From assembly GCF_019207025.1 (NCBI RefSeq), contig NZ_JAEEGC010000049.1, positions 1 through 58,721 on the forward strand: 58,721 nt of DNA, in the 5' to 3' direction. The position numbers and the translations under genes were made by a program. The stretch is from Clostridium thailandense. Its GTDB lineage: Bacteria; Bacillota; Clostridia; Clostridiales; Clostridiaceae. Shown piece after piece: positions 18,665-26,643 of this stretch. Each line of letters starts with the position of its first letter. Position 1 is the first letter of the stretch. The notes under the pieces were generated by a model. The model did not search any database. It saw only the letters and a program-made list of their open reading frames with translations, and was not told where the DNA came from.

Positions 18665-19882
18665 ATGAAAAAAGGATTATTGTCATTTTTTATTGTTTCT
18701 TCATTATTTTTTTCCTCCTGTATGGGATATTCAACGCCAACAGGACTAATTAAAGCTCCTCAAATTAATACAGGTGACAGCAATACCCAAGACCTAAAGG
18801 CCATTGTACAAAACTTTTTACCAAAAGATTCTGTATTATTAGCTCAAAATGATTTAGTTTCTGGAAAACCTATGTTAAATCTGGACTTAGATAATGACGG
18901 AGCTAATGAAATTATAGCTTTTTTCAAAATACAGGATAAGTTTGAAAAAGGATTTATTGTGCTCAAGAAAAAAAATAATAATTGGTCTAAAATATTTGAA
19001 AAAAAACAAGAATGTAATTCTATATCAAAATCTGATTTTATCAATATAGTAGATAAGGATACTAAGAGTCTACTGGTAGGTTTTCTTATTAGTGGTAACT
19101 CTGGCGCTCAATATTATTATTATACCCTTAAGGATGGTAAAATTAAGGAGTCAAGTTTAGGTTGGTGGAAACAATTTGAAATATTAAATACACCTCAGCA
19201 AAATAATAAAGGCTTTGTATTTGCTGCAATGAGTCGGGGAACAGGAAATATAGAAAATTGGGATGTAGTTAGTTTAAATGGTGAAGAAATTTGCCGTGAC
19301 GAAGATGATTACCCTTCTTATGGATCAAAAATTATAGATTATTACAATAATCTTTTACAACAATATAAAGATAAAGTTAGCCCTATGTCTGGTTTGGCTT
19401 GGTACAACCTAATAGATGCACAAGTTAAAAGTAATAAGCTTAAGGAAGCTTTAACTTCTCTAGATAATTTCAATAAAATAGTCGGCACAGACACTACATC
19501 TTTTGAAATAGTTAGCCAGGACAAATTTAAATTTTTACAAGGAAAAGCCTTTAGTAAATTAAAAAGATATGAAGAAGCTTCAGCTATTTTTAATGATTTA
19601 CAGACTAAATATGAAGAAAACTTATCAAATTTAACTAAAAAAAATGATAAAAATTCTTTATATTTAATTAAAGCAGCTAAATTAGACTTATTAAATATAT
19701 ATTTTGAAAAATATAAAATTGAGGGAGCTTTAAAGGAAAATGATAAAATTAACGAACTAAAAGCCAAAGCCTTAAATTTAAATATTTTGCAGGACTATAA
19801 TAAAAATAATGGAGAAGATATAATTTATAATGAATTAGATATTAATACTGCCAAACTGCAGTTAGAAAAATTAAAACAATGA
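18665..19882 (+). CDS. Putative lipoprotein with TPR-like C-terminus, first gene of a two-component operon
   Basis: A secreted protein of 405 residues. It has an N-terminal signal (KKGLLSFFIVSSLFF) and a probable lipobox FSSC with the lipidated Cys at 19. Residues 70-90 contain DLDNDGANEII, an EF-hand-like or FG-GAP-like calcium loop. Residues about 245-400 are helical with TPR-like spacing. No enzyme motif is recognised. The response regulator starts 18 bp after the stop, followed by the histidine kinase, so the lipoprotein is probably the extracytoplasmic partner or target of that two-component system. The start is preceded by AAAGGAAG. Confidence 0.75.
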   Translation: MKKGLLSFFIVSSLFFSSCMGYSTPTGLIKAPQINTGDSNTQDLKAIVQNFLPKDSVLLAQNDLVSGKPMLNLDLDNDGANEIIAFFKIQDKFEKGFIVLKKKNNNWSKIFEKKQECNSISKSDFINIVDKDTKSLLVGFLISGNSGAQYYYYTLKDGKIKESSLGWWKQFEILNTPQQNNKGFVFAAMSRGTGNIENWDVVSLNGEEICRDEDDYPSYGSKIIDYYNNLLQQYKDKVSPMSGLAWYNLIDAQVKSNKLKEALTSLDNFNKIVGTDTTSFEIVSQDKFKFLQGKAFSKLKRYEEASAIFNDLQTKYEENLSNLTKKNDKNSLYLIKAAKLDLLNIYFEKYKIEGALKENDKINELKAKALNLNILQDYNKNNGEDIIYNELDINTAKLQLEKLKQ

Positions 19883-19900
19883 TTTTGGAGTGTAATAGAT

Positions 19901-20596
19901 ATGAATGAAAAAGTTTTAGTGGTAGAAGATGAAGCTAGTATAAGAAGCTTTACCGTTATAAATCTCAGTATTAGTAATTTTGATGTAAAAGAATCCTCTT
20001 CTGGAGAGGAGGCTTTAAAAATTTGCGAAAATTATACACCAGAAGTCGCTATACTAGACATTATGATGCCTGGCATGGATGGCTACAAATTATGTGAACT
20101 ATTGAGAGAAAAATTTCCTGATATAGCTATAATTATGCTTACTGCTAAATCACAAGATATGGACAAGATACTGGGCTTGAACACTGGTGCCGATGATTAT
20201 ATGATAAAACCTTTTAACCCTATGGAGCTTATCTCTAGGATAAGAGCTATATTAAGAAGAATAAAAAGATCTTCTGAAAATAATATGTGCAGTGATTTAA
20301 TACAATGCAAAAACTTACTTTTAGATATAAACTCTCAAAAATTTTTTAAAGGTTCAAAAGAACTTCCCCTTACCCAAAGAGAATTTTCTTTAATAAAGGT
20401 TTTTATGAAAAATATAGATAAAGCTTTTAATAGAGATGAACTGCTTAACTTAGCCTGGGGCGAAGACTTTTTGGGAGATTATAAAACAGTAGACGTTCAT
20501 GTGAGAAGATTAAGAGAAAAAATTGAAGAAGATTCTTCAAATCCAGAATTTATAAAAACAATTTGGGGTTATGGATACAGATTTTCTAAATCATAA
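19901..20596 (+). CDS. OmpR/PhoB-family response regulator
   Basis: A protein of 231 residues. The receiver domain (1-115) has acidic residues E9/D10 in VVEDE, phosphoacceptor D53 in ILDIMMPGMDG, T82 in MLTAK and K104. The C-terminal winged-helix domain (about 130-228) contains LTQREFSLIKVF, VDVHVRRLREKIE and TIWGYGYRF, typical of OmpR/PhoB DNA binding. It is co-transcribed with the lipoprotein gene upstream and the sensor kinase 20 bp downstream. Target promoters are not evident in the window. Confidence 0.95.
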   Translation: MNEKVLVVEDEASIRSFTVINLSISNFDVKESSSGEEALKICENYTPEVAILDIMMPGMDGYKLCELLREKFPDIAIIMLTAKSQDMDKILGLNTGADDYMIKPFNPMELISRIRAILRRIKRSSENNMCSDLIQCKNLLLDINSQKFFKGSKELPLTQREFSLIKVFMKNIDKAFNRDELLNLAWGEDFLGDYKTVDVHVRRLREKIEEDSSNPEFIKTIWGYGYRFSKS

Positions 20597-20616
20597 ATAT
20601 CAGGATGTGATTATTA

Positions 20617-22002
20617 TTGAAAAGCTTAAAAACAAGATTAATAGGCAGTCACTTTATTGCCATATTTCTTTCCATAGTTATAATAGAAATTCTTTGTTTT
20701 ATAAGTATAAAAAATTATTATTATAATACCATTGAAGAAACCTTAAAAAAACAAGCTCAAACCTCTATTAATTTTTTTAATAAATACTCAGATAAAAATA
20801 ATAAAGATGTTTTTTTAGAAGATATAATTGAAACTCTATCTTATACTACTAATGCACATATACAGATATTATCAAGGGATAAAGTACTAGTCGTTGATTC
20901 TTTAGGAATAAAGGCAGGCACTACTTTGAATTATCCGGATATAAACGCTGCTAATGAAAATAAGGAAACTAGATTTATAGGAGTTCCTTCCTACTCAAAG
21001 GAAAAATGTATGGGTGTATCTTATTTATTACAAAATGCAACTAGAAATAGCTCTTACATTATAAGATTAGAATCTTCTCTAAAAGATGTTGATAACTTTT
21101 TAAAAAATTTGATTATAATTTTTATTGTAATAGGTTTTTTAGTGATTGTGTTTATTTCACTTATAAGTGTGCTTATTTCAAATAGTATAATTAATCCTTT
21201 AAACAATATAATTACTACAGCTAAAGAAATGGCACAAGGAAAATTTTCTGTAAAAGCACAAAAAAAATATAACGATGAAGTGGGTACTTTAGCAGATACC
21301 TTAAATTATATGGCTAAGGAAATACTTAAAACCGACAAACTGAAAAATGATTTTATCTCTTCCGTTTCTCACGAATTAAGGACTCCTTTGACAGCTATAA
21401 AGGGTTGGGCATTAACTCTAAAAAGAAAAGAACTCATTGATGAAATTAAGAGAGAAGAAGGTCTAAATATAATCATAGAAGAAAGCGAAAGACTAACTGC
21501 TTTGGTGGAAGAACTATTAGATTTTTCTAGATTTCAATCCAATAGAATAACACTTAATATTGAAGACTTAAATTTAAGTGAGCTCCTTCATAATGCGTTA
21601 AATGAAATCCAGCCTAGAGCTAATAGAAGCAATATAATAATTATCTCTTATATTCCTACGCTTCCTTTAGTAAAAGGAGATAAAAATAGGCTAAAGCAAG
21701 TTTTTATAAATATACTAGATAACTCTTTAAAGTTCACCAAGTCAGGAGGTAGCATAACCTTGAAAGCATTTCTAGAGAACGAAAATGTAAAAGTATCTAT
21801 AGAAGATAGCGGCATTGGCATAGAACCTGAACATCTTCCCCATATACTAAAAAAATTCTACAAAGGAGATACAAAAAAATCCGGAAGTGGAATCGGACTT
21901 GCTATCTGTGAAGAAATTATAAAACTTCATAATGGCAGCTTAGAAATAGAAAGTACGCTAGGGGTGGGCACTGTTGTAACTATTATATTGAAAGGTGCAT
22001 AA
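20617..22002 (+). CDS. Membrane sensor histidine kinase (HAMP, HisKA, HATPase)
   Basis: A protein of 461 residues. It has a TM segment near 10-32, an extracytoplasmic sensor region about 33-160, and a second TM near 163-188. HAMP spans 188-240, the H-box is SSVSHELRTPL with the phosphorylated H252, and the ATPase domain has N, G1 (EDSGIGI) and G2 (GSGIGLAI) boxes. The start is TTG at 20617 with AGGATG upstream. It pairs with the response regulator just upstream. The signal is unknown. The element-like hairpin at 22003 begins at the first base after the stop codon. Confidence 0.93.
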   Translation: MKSLKTRLIGSHFIAIFLSIVIIEILCFISIKNYYYNTIEETLKKQAQTSINFFNKYSDKNNKDVFLEDIIETLSYTTNAHIQILSRDKVLVVDSLGIKAGTTLNYPDINAANENKETRFIGVPSYSKEKCMGVSYLLQNATRNSSYIIRLESSLKDVDNFLKNLIIIFIVIGFLVIVFISLISVLISNSIINPLNNIITTAKEMAQGKFSVKAQKKYNDEVGTLADTLNYMAKEILKTDKLKNDFISSVSHELRTPLTAIKGWALTLKRKELIDEIKREEGLNIIIEESERLTALVEELLDFSRFQSNRITLNIEDLNLSELLHNALNEIQPRANRSNIIIISYIPTLPLVKGDKNRLKQVFINILDNSLKFTKSGGSITLKAFLENENVKVSIEDSGIGIEPEHLPHILKKFYKGDTKKSGSGIGLAICEEIIKLHNGSLEIESTLGVGTVVTIILKGA

Positions 22003-22040
22003 ATGGGGCTGTCGCACTTATGTAAGTACGGCAGCCCCAT
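22003..22040. repeat. Hairpin made only of D-type element ends (E1)
   Basis: A 38-bp inverted repeat starting directly after the kinase stop codon. Its first 16 bases of stem, GGGGCTGTCGCACTTA, are identical to the left end of element D. The other side (TAAGTACGGCAGCCCC) resembles the right end of D. It reads as a minimal, doubly terminal remnant of the D-type element and could also act as a terminator between convergent genes. Confidence 0.75.
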
Positions 22041-22042
22041 GG

Positions 22043-22117
22043 AGAGGACAGTGAATGAAAAATAATTAAAGCTTTTCTATAGCGATAGCAGAAGAAAATC
22101 AACCTTCACTGTCCTCT
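22043..22117. repeat. Second hairpin between convergent genes (E2)
   Basis: A 75-bp structure closed by a perfect 13-bp repeat, AGAGGACAGTGAA (22043-22055) with its complement (22105-22117). A nested hairpin TTTTCTATAGCGATAGCAG lies inside. It directly follows E1 in the gap between the histidine kinase and queT. No other copy is seen in the window. Confidence 0.65.
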
Positions 22118-22130
22118 GTCAAATGTCCTC

Positions 22131-22622
22131 TTATAAAACTTTTCTTAACTGCTTTAACAAAAGTACTCCTACAATGGCAGGAATTATTTGTCCTACACAT
22201 AAACTTATAGCAAGCACTTTATAAGGAACATGTATTAAAATAGATAGCCAAATAGGAACTACAAGCCCTGGTATGAAAATTATTGGAAGAATTGCAAACC
22301 AGTCATTTAGTTTCAATCTTTTAATTAGATATACAAGCCCTGATGCCATCATTCCAACTGCTGCACCTCCTAGCATATCAAAAACACCAAGTCCTCCCAT
22401 TATTGTATTGCTTATAAGATTAGCAACGCCCATTGGCAATATTAAAAATGGAAATATTCCACTCAATGCATATAATGAAGTTGCTATTCTAATCTGATAC
22501 TGACCAAAGGCAAAGCTTTGAGTAAAATACATAACTATTACATACATTCCGATAACTAAACCTGAAATAGCTAATTTTTTTACAGACGATATATTTTTAT
22601 TTTTTGTTACATTAACTTCCAT
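22131..22622 (-). CDS. queT: QueT-family ECF S component (queuosine precursor transporter)
   Basis: A membrane protein of 163 residues with about five to six hydrophobic helices of the QueT family: SFAFGQYQIRIATSLYALSG, NLISNTIMGGLGVFDMLGG and FIPGLVVPIW. S components of this family take up queuosine precursors such as preQ0/preQ1 (or queuine) with a shared EcfAT module. It is the last gene of the preQ1-riboswitch operon, 18 bp after queC. That fits feedback control by the imported or synthesised precursor. The ribosome site GAGGAGAG is present. Confidence 0.9.
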   Translation of the reverse strand: MEVNVTKNKNISSVKKLAISGLVIGMYVIVMYFTQSFAFGQYQIRIATSLYALSGIFPFLILPMGVANLISNTIMGGLGVFDMLGGAAVGMMASGLVYLIKRLKLNDWFAILPIIFIPGLVVPIWLSILIHVPYKVLAISLCVGQIIPAIVGVLLLKQLRKVL

Positions 22623-22640
22623 AACGACTCTCCTCTTATT

Positions 22641-23324
22641 TTAATAATTATTTTTTGCATACTTTACAGGATCTTCATATCCAGCTTCTTTAAAAGCCTT
22701 TAGCCTCAGCATACAACTGTCACAAACGCCACAAGCCAATTCTTCTCCTTTATAACAAGACCATGTTAGCCCATAGTCTACACCTAACTCTTTTCCGAGT
22801 TTTATCTCCTGTGATTTTGTCATATGAAGAAATGGAGCATGTATTTTAATTTTTCTTCCCTGCTCTACTGCACATACTGTTCCGTTATTAATAGCATTTT
22901 CCATTGCATTAATAAATTCTTCTCTGCAGTCAACATACCCAGAATAATCTACTTCACTTACACCAATAAATATGTCTTGAGCTCCTACTACTTCTGCATA
23001 AGATGCTGCATAGGATAAAAATATCATATTTCTTGCTGGCACATAAGTAACAGGGATTTCTTTGCTTTCTTCTTTTCCTTCTGGTACTTCTATATTTTTG
23101 TCCGTAAGAGCTGAACCACCCCACGCATTCATATTAGTAGTTACAACTATATGTTCCTTAACTCCCGCTTTCTCTGCTATATTCTTAGCACAGTTAAGCT
23201 CTTTGTCATGTCTTTGTCCATAGTCAAAGGATATTGCATAAACTTCATATCCTTCTTTTTTAGCTAAATAAACTACAGTACTAGAATCCAATCCTCCTGA
23301 TAATAAAACCACTGCTTTTTTCAT
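22641..23324 (-). CDS. queC: 7-cyano-7-deazaguanine synthase
   Basis: A protein of 227 residues that converts 7-carboxy-7-deazaguanine, ammonia and ATP to preQ0. It has the PP-loop SGGLDSS at 9-15 and a zinc site with C190, C198, C201 and C204. The length is as usual. Its ATG overlaps the upstream activator stop codon (TAATG), so it is translationally coupled to the ATPase-activator gene. queD, queE and queF are not in the window. A queC gene downstream of an HgdB-like pair, all behind a preQ1 riboswitch, is the unusual point of this operon. Confidence 0.97.
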   Translation of the reverse strand: MKKAVVLLSGGLDSSTVVYLAKKEGYEVYAISFDYGQRHDKELNCAKNIAEKAGVKEHIVVTTNMNAWGGSALTDKNIEVPEGKEESKEIPVTYVPARNMIFLSYAASYAEVVGAQDIFIGVSEVDYSGYVDCREEFINAMENAINNGTVCAVEQGRKIKIHAPFLHMTKSQEIKLGKELGVDYGLTWSCYKGEELACGVCDSCMLRLKAFKEAGYEDPVKYAKNNY

Positions 23325-24085
23325 TATAATCCCATCCTTTCACCATAATAACAACAGCCTAAAGCTCCATTAAATTGTGCATCAGGCAAAGTGATTATCT
23401 CATCATAATCCTTCTTCAGATAAGTCTTTAAAGCATTATTTCTTGCTACCCCACCAGAAACAACAAGAGTCTTTCCATAAAACTTTTTAAGTAGAGGCTC
23501 TAGTCTCTTATATAAGGAGTAATTTACACCTGCACAAAGTCTATCTATGCTGATTCCTTCTGCAATTTTTCCAATAAGTTCTGATTCTGAAAAAACTGCA
23601 CAGGTTGAATTAAGTTCCACTGGACTTTCATAATGTTCAAACATGTCATCTATTGGTATTTCTAAAACACTTGCCATGTTCTCTAAATATCTTCCACAGG
23701 ATGCTGCACATTTTTCATTTAATTCTAAGTCAGTTATAATTCCTTTCTCAACCTTAACCACCTTTACATCCTGCCCACCTACATCTAAAAGAATAAAGTT
23801 TTTAAGGTTAGTTTGGAACAGCACTCCATATACGTGAGCTTTAATTTCATTAATTGGGTTAAAAAAATTTAAATCTGTATTATTTCGTCCATAACCTGTA
23901 GATACAGCCGAATCTACTTTATCTATTTCTAGTTTTTTCAAGTCTACTAGTATTTTCCCATCAAAACTGCAATAATCTCTATAAAAAGACATAGTGCTTA
24001 TTTTAAACTTTTTTATTATATTGTTATTTTCCAAAAGTGCTACCTTCACTTCTCTACTACCTAAATCTATTCCAAGACGTCTCAC
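23324..24085 (-). CDS. ATP-dependent activator of the HgdC/BadF/DCCP-reductase family
   Basis: A protein of 253 residues of the ASKHA-fold ATPases that deliver very low-potential electrons. Motifs are [13 protein letters not shown] (phosphate loop 1), [12 protein letters not shown] (99-110) and SGGVARN. The cluster cysteines are C126 ([11 protein letters not shown]) and C162 ([10 protein letters not shown]); two from each subunit of a homodimer would bind one [4Fe-4S]. It is the partner of the HgdB-like protein encoded 23 bp upstream. The start is GTG with GAAGGTG in front, and the stop overlaps the start of queC. Its position in a preQ1-controlled operon argues that it powers a reduction in queuosine metabolism rather than a CoA-ester dehydration. 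Confidence 0.9.
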   Translation of the reverse strand: MRRLGIDLGSREVKVALLENNNIIKKFKISTMSFYRDYCSFDGKILVDLKKLEIDKVDSAVSTGYGRNNTDLNFFNPINEIKAHVYGVLFQTNLKNFILLDVGGQDVKVVKVEKGIITDLELNEKCAASCGRYLENMASVLEIPIDDMFEHYESPVELNSTCAVFSESELIGKIAEGISIDRLCAGVNYSLYKRLEPLLKKFYGKTLVVSGGVARNNALKTYLKKDYDEIITLPDAQFNGALGCCYYGERMGL

Positions 24086-24107
24086 ATCTTCACCTTCTAT
24101 TAATTTT

Positions 24108-25112
24108 CTATTGTTTATTAAATTTCTTCATATCCAAAATCATATCTAAAAATGCTTCCAATCTAAGCTTTGTTCTAGCATCCAAAAAATTCAACTTATC
24201 GCCCTCTATATTAAGAACTGGAACTTCTAGCTCATTTTTTATTACTATATCTTCTATTTGTCTATAACAAAATGCTTGTGTATAATGTATTATTCCATCT
24301 ATTCTTCTGTCTTCTATTTGTTTTTTTACTTCTGCTAATCTAAATTTAATATCATAAGGATATGTGTAATCATAATATTGCTCATATATGTTTTCTGCTT
24401 TATATCCTCTTGGAAATGCAAATTCTCTTTGAATTTCGTTATACACAAAGTGTGCATCAAAATCTGAAACATAGTCATATATATCACAAGTCATTGGTGG
24501 AATCCCTATAAATCCAAGCCTTATTTTTTTATTTATAGGTTTTCTTTTTTCTATTTCTTCAATTTTATTTATAATTTCTTCTTCAAATTTTTCCACATTA
24601 GTATTAAAATCACTGCTGCTTACGTGATATAGATGATTTTCAAATCCACTTACTTTATTTGCCTCAAAAGTTAGTTCATCTAGTTTTCTTACTAAAGCTC
24701 TAGTTCTATTTAATCTTTTTCTTACCTCTTCAACTTCCTCTAGCTTTACTCCAAACATATCCATAAAACTATCCAGTGATCTTTTTATATCTTCAAGTTT
24801 ATGAGTATGTGGATATGCAAAGGGATATATATTAACTCCATGCATAGACAATACTTCTTCTACTGCCTTTGTATTAGAACAATCACCTTCTGTAACTCCA
24901 ACTATCTCTTTTATATTATGGTGAATACATACTCCATAAGTTCCTTTTTGCCAAGCACAACAGCTTTTCGGAAAACCTTCTTTTTCTGCTATATCAATAT
25001 ATTTTCCATAATCTTCTGATGTAATAAAAATATTTTTAAGATCAATAACCTCATACCCAGCTGCAATTAAAACTTCTATAGGCACCGTCGTTGTTATTCC
25101 AATCTTTTTCAT
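24108..25112 (-). CDS. HgdB-like / double-cubane-cluster-type reductase subunit
   Basis: A protein of 334 residues related to 2-hydroxyacyl-CoA dehydratase component D and to double-cubane cluster proteins (COG1775 type). It contains exactly six cysteines: C51, C52, C62, C78 (in EGDCSN), C209 (PPMTCD) and C282 (QAFCYRQ). Six is the number needed to ligate two [4Fe-4S] cubanes or one [8Fe-9S] double cubane. It is shorter than dehydratase subunits (about 380-420) and has no second dehydratase subunit beside it, so it probably acts alone with its activator as a reductase. First gene of the preQ1 operon, with ribosome site TGAGGTG. The substrate is unknown; epoxyqueuosine or a 7-deazaguanine precursor is suggested by context. 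Confidence 0.8.
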   Translation of the reverse strand: MKKIGITTTVPIEVLIAAGYEVIDLKNIFITSEDYGKYIDIAEKEGFPKSCCAWQKGTYGVCIHHNIKEIVGVTEGDCSNTKAVEEVLSMHGVNIYPFAYPHTHKLEDIKRSLDSFMDMFGVKLEEVEEVRKRLNRTRALVRKLDELTFEANKVSGFENHLYHVSSSDFNTNVEKFEEEIINKIEEIEKRKPINKKIRLGFIGIPPMTCDIYDYVSDFDAHFVYNEIQREFAFPRGYKAENIYEQYYDYTYPYDIKFRLAEVKKQIEDRRIDGIIHYTQAFCYRQIEDIVIKNELEVPVLNIEGDKLNFLDARTKLRLEAFLDMILDMKKFNKQ

Positions 25113-25158
25113 GTTTCACCTCATTTAAAATTGCTTTTAATTTTTGATAATAAAAAAA

Positions 25159-25173
25159 GGGCATAGCCTGCCC
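25159..25173 (-). terminator. Second tandem terminator in the preQ1 leader
   Basis: A short GGGC/GCCC hairpin is followed on the minus strand by seven T residues, about 40 bp upstream of the first gene start. It is placed so that read-through past the first terminator can be checked a second time. Confidence 0.7.
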
Positions 25174-25217
25174 ATCAAAATACAAAACTAATTAAAAGTG
25201 CATTCAAAAATAAAAAA

Positions 25218-25230
25218 GAGCATGCCGCTC
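25218..25230 (-). terminator. First tandem terminator in the preQ1 leader
   Basis: The hairpin GAGC/GCTC is followed on the minus strand by TTTTTT, directly downstream of the preQ1 aptamer and its alternative pairing segment. It is the expected expression platform. Confidence 0.7.
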
Positions 25231-25238
25231 CCTTATAT

Positions 25239-25302
25239 ACAAAACACTTTAATTGATTAAATCCTAGTTTTGTTTATAGACAGGATGGTTACGAACTGTC
25301 TT
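25239..25302 (-). promoter_or_regulatory. preQ1-I riboswitch with alternative pairing segment
   Basis: Minus-strand aptamer at 25302-25262. Stem P1 is GACAG/CTGTC (25300-25296 with 25283-25279). Its loop is TTCGTAACCATC. The A-rich 3' tail TATAAACAAAACTAGG closes the pseudoknot. This fits the preQ1-I consensus, especially the Thermoanaerobacter type (loop with GTAACC, tail ACAAAACAAGG). The tail segment ACAAAAC (25273-25267) can instead pair with GTTTTGT (25245-25239), giving a structure that excludes the aptamer. Two tandem terminators follow. This identifies the downstream operon as queuosine-related. Confidence 0.85.
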
Positions 25303-25377
25303 ATTTAATTTTACAAATTCTAATATATTTTAATACATCTATTTAAATAAGTCAAGAATCTGCTCTTGCTGGTTAAA

Positions 25378-25404
25378 AGCCTAAACGACTTTTAACCAGC
25401 TATG
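25378..25404. repeat. Hairpin following the 111-residue gene
   Basis: A perfect 12-bp stem, GCTGGTTAAAAG with CTTTTAACCAGC, lies just beyond the stop codon of the 25409-25744 gene. It has no T-run on either side, so it is an RNA-stabilising or processing hairpin rather than a classic terminator. Confidence 0.5.
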
Positions 25405-25408
25405 TTTC

Positions 25409-25744
25409 CTAATTTTTAAAAGATTCTGCAGAGTAAAATTGAACTGTAGTTCCATCTCTATATATTAATTGAAACTCATAAAATTGATTTATACTCGTGT
25501 CATTATATCTAATGTTTTCTACATCTTCATATTCAATTGTAAAACGTCCTTTTTCATCTGATATACATACACTGCTATACTTAATAAAGCTGTCACTAAC
25601 CTTGCTTTTTTTCACTCCTTGAGAAAATTCTACAGACTCCAACTTCATCGATATTAAACAACTACAGTACATTGATTGCATTTTAATAACAATTTTTTTG
25701 CCTATAAAAGAATTTAAAAGCTGTTCTATATGTTCTCGCACCAT
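25409..25744 (-). CDS. Uncharacterised 111-residue protein
   Basis: I do not recognise this protein. It is soluble, rich in beta-strand pattern (KKIVIKMQSMY, GRFTIEYEDVENIRY, YEFQLIYRDGTTVQFYS), with cysteines near positions 27, 29 and 55. The pattern of short strands is compatible with a small beta-barrel or PH-like fold, which is only a guess. It is preceded by a perfect ribosome site (AGGAGG) and followed by a hairpin. It is monocistronic, upstream of the preQ1 operon and in the same direction but with its own leader. Confidence 0.65.
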   Translation of the reverse strand: MVREHIEQLLNSFIGKKIVIKMQSMYCSCLISMKLESVEFSQGVKKSKVSDSFIKYSSVCISDEKGRFTIEYEDVENIRYNDTSINQFYEFQLIYRDGTTVQFYSAESFKN

Positions 25745-25911
25745 ATTATTCCTCCTATCGAATTAAAAACTCTATTCACTCATCAAATTTAATCTAATAA
25801 AAACAAAATTTATTTAAAAATTGAAAATCAATTCATTATACCACTATATTAATATAGTTTAAAATTATATTACATATAATTTTATAAAAAAGGAGCTAAA
25901 TAATAGCCCCT

Positions 25912-26184
25912 TTACTTAACTTTCTCCAATTTCACCTTCAAATCAATGGCTTGCTTTGCTTCTGTTAAAGCATTCTCTACTTCTAGTGTATATTTCTTTT
26001 TCTGTTCCCCATCTTTTACTATGTCACTTGCCAAGCTCTCTAGTATATTTATCTTTTCTAGTTCTATCTTATAAAAATTATACCGATCTAAACAGTCGTT
26101 TATTATTTTATTTTGAACTTCAATTAATTCGTCAATAGCTCTCCTTCTAAGGTCTTTTCTATTAATTTCTTGTAATATGTCCAT
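25912..26184 (-). CDS. Small coiled-coil protein, function unknown
   Basis: A protein of 90 residues, almost entirely helical and charged, with heptad-like spacing (AIDELIEVQNKIINDCLDRY, YTLEVENALTEAKQAI). I cannot name a family. It could be a small structural or regulatory coiled coil. A strong G-rich ribosome site (GGGGGAAAG) precedes the ATG. It is not in an operon with element B, which lies about 200 bp upstream. Confidence 0.65.
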   Translation of the reverse strand: MDILQEINRKDLRRRAIDELIEVQNKIINDCLDRYNFYKIELEKINILESLASDIVKDGEQKKKYTLEVENALTEAKQAIDLKVKLEKVK

Positions 26185-26355
26185 TCACAACTTTCCCCCT
26201 TTATTATTAGAGTTAATGTAAATTTCAAATTATTATATAATTTATTTATTATGTTATGAATTTGTGATATACTTTCGCCTCTACACATAAAAATATTTAT
26301 TATTATTTTATATTCAAAATATTGCTTAGATATTCTTCTAAATTTACCTATAAAA

Positions 26356-26376
26356 AAAGAGGGATACTCCCTCTTT
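26356..26376. terminator. Terminator at the edge of element B
   Basis: AAAGAGGG/CCCTCTTT stem with T-rich tails on both strands, ending 4 bp before the left end of element B. The folP transcript would cross B and stop here, as the SIR2-like transcript crosses A and meets a terminator. The remaining 26185-26355 stretch is AT-rich with no recognised feature. Confidence 0.8.
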
Positions 26377-26380
26377 TATA

Positions 26381-26642
26381 TATAGATACCCAAACCAGAC
26401 ACTTAACTTATACGCAGGGAGATATTTACATTCTGGAAGACACATTAAATACTTTTGTTATAAGTCTTAGCTCAGTATTTTAGAAAGTCTTAGAATCATT
26501 TATATGTTTGAGGTACGAGTTTATAAATGGTTCTTAGGCTTTCAAAATACTGAGCTTTAGACTTATCAAAAGTATTTATGGTGTCGGAAGAATGTAAATA
26601 TCTCCCGGAGAATAAGTTAAGTGTCGGCCGTGGTTATCTATA
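26381..26642 (-). repeat. Palindromic structured element, copy B (full length, most regular)
   Basis: A 262-bp palindrome bounded by TATAGATACC and TATCTATA, starting 1 bp beyond the folP stop codon. Same orientation and architecture as copy A. The outer helix is followed by the ACCAG/GGCCGT loop. The helix CACTTAACTTA/TAAGTTAAGTG leads to the ATACGCA/CGGAGAA loop, and helix GGGAGATATTTACATT to the CTGGAAG/CGGAAG loop. A long inner stem ends in the loop TGAGGTACGAGTTTAT at 26509-26524. The helices differ in sequence from copy A but remain paired. It has no coding capacity. Confidence 0.88.
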
Positions 26643-26643
26643 A

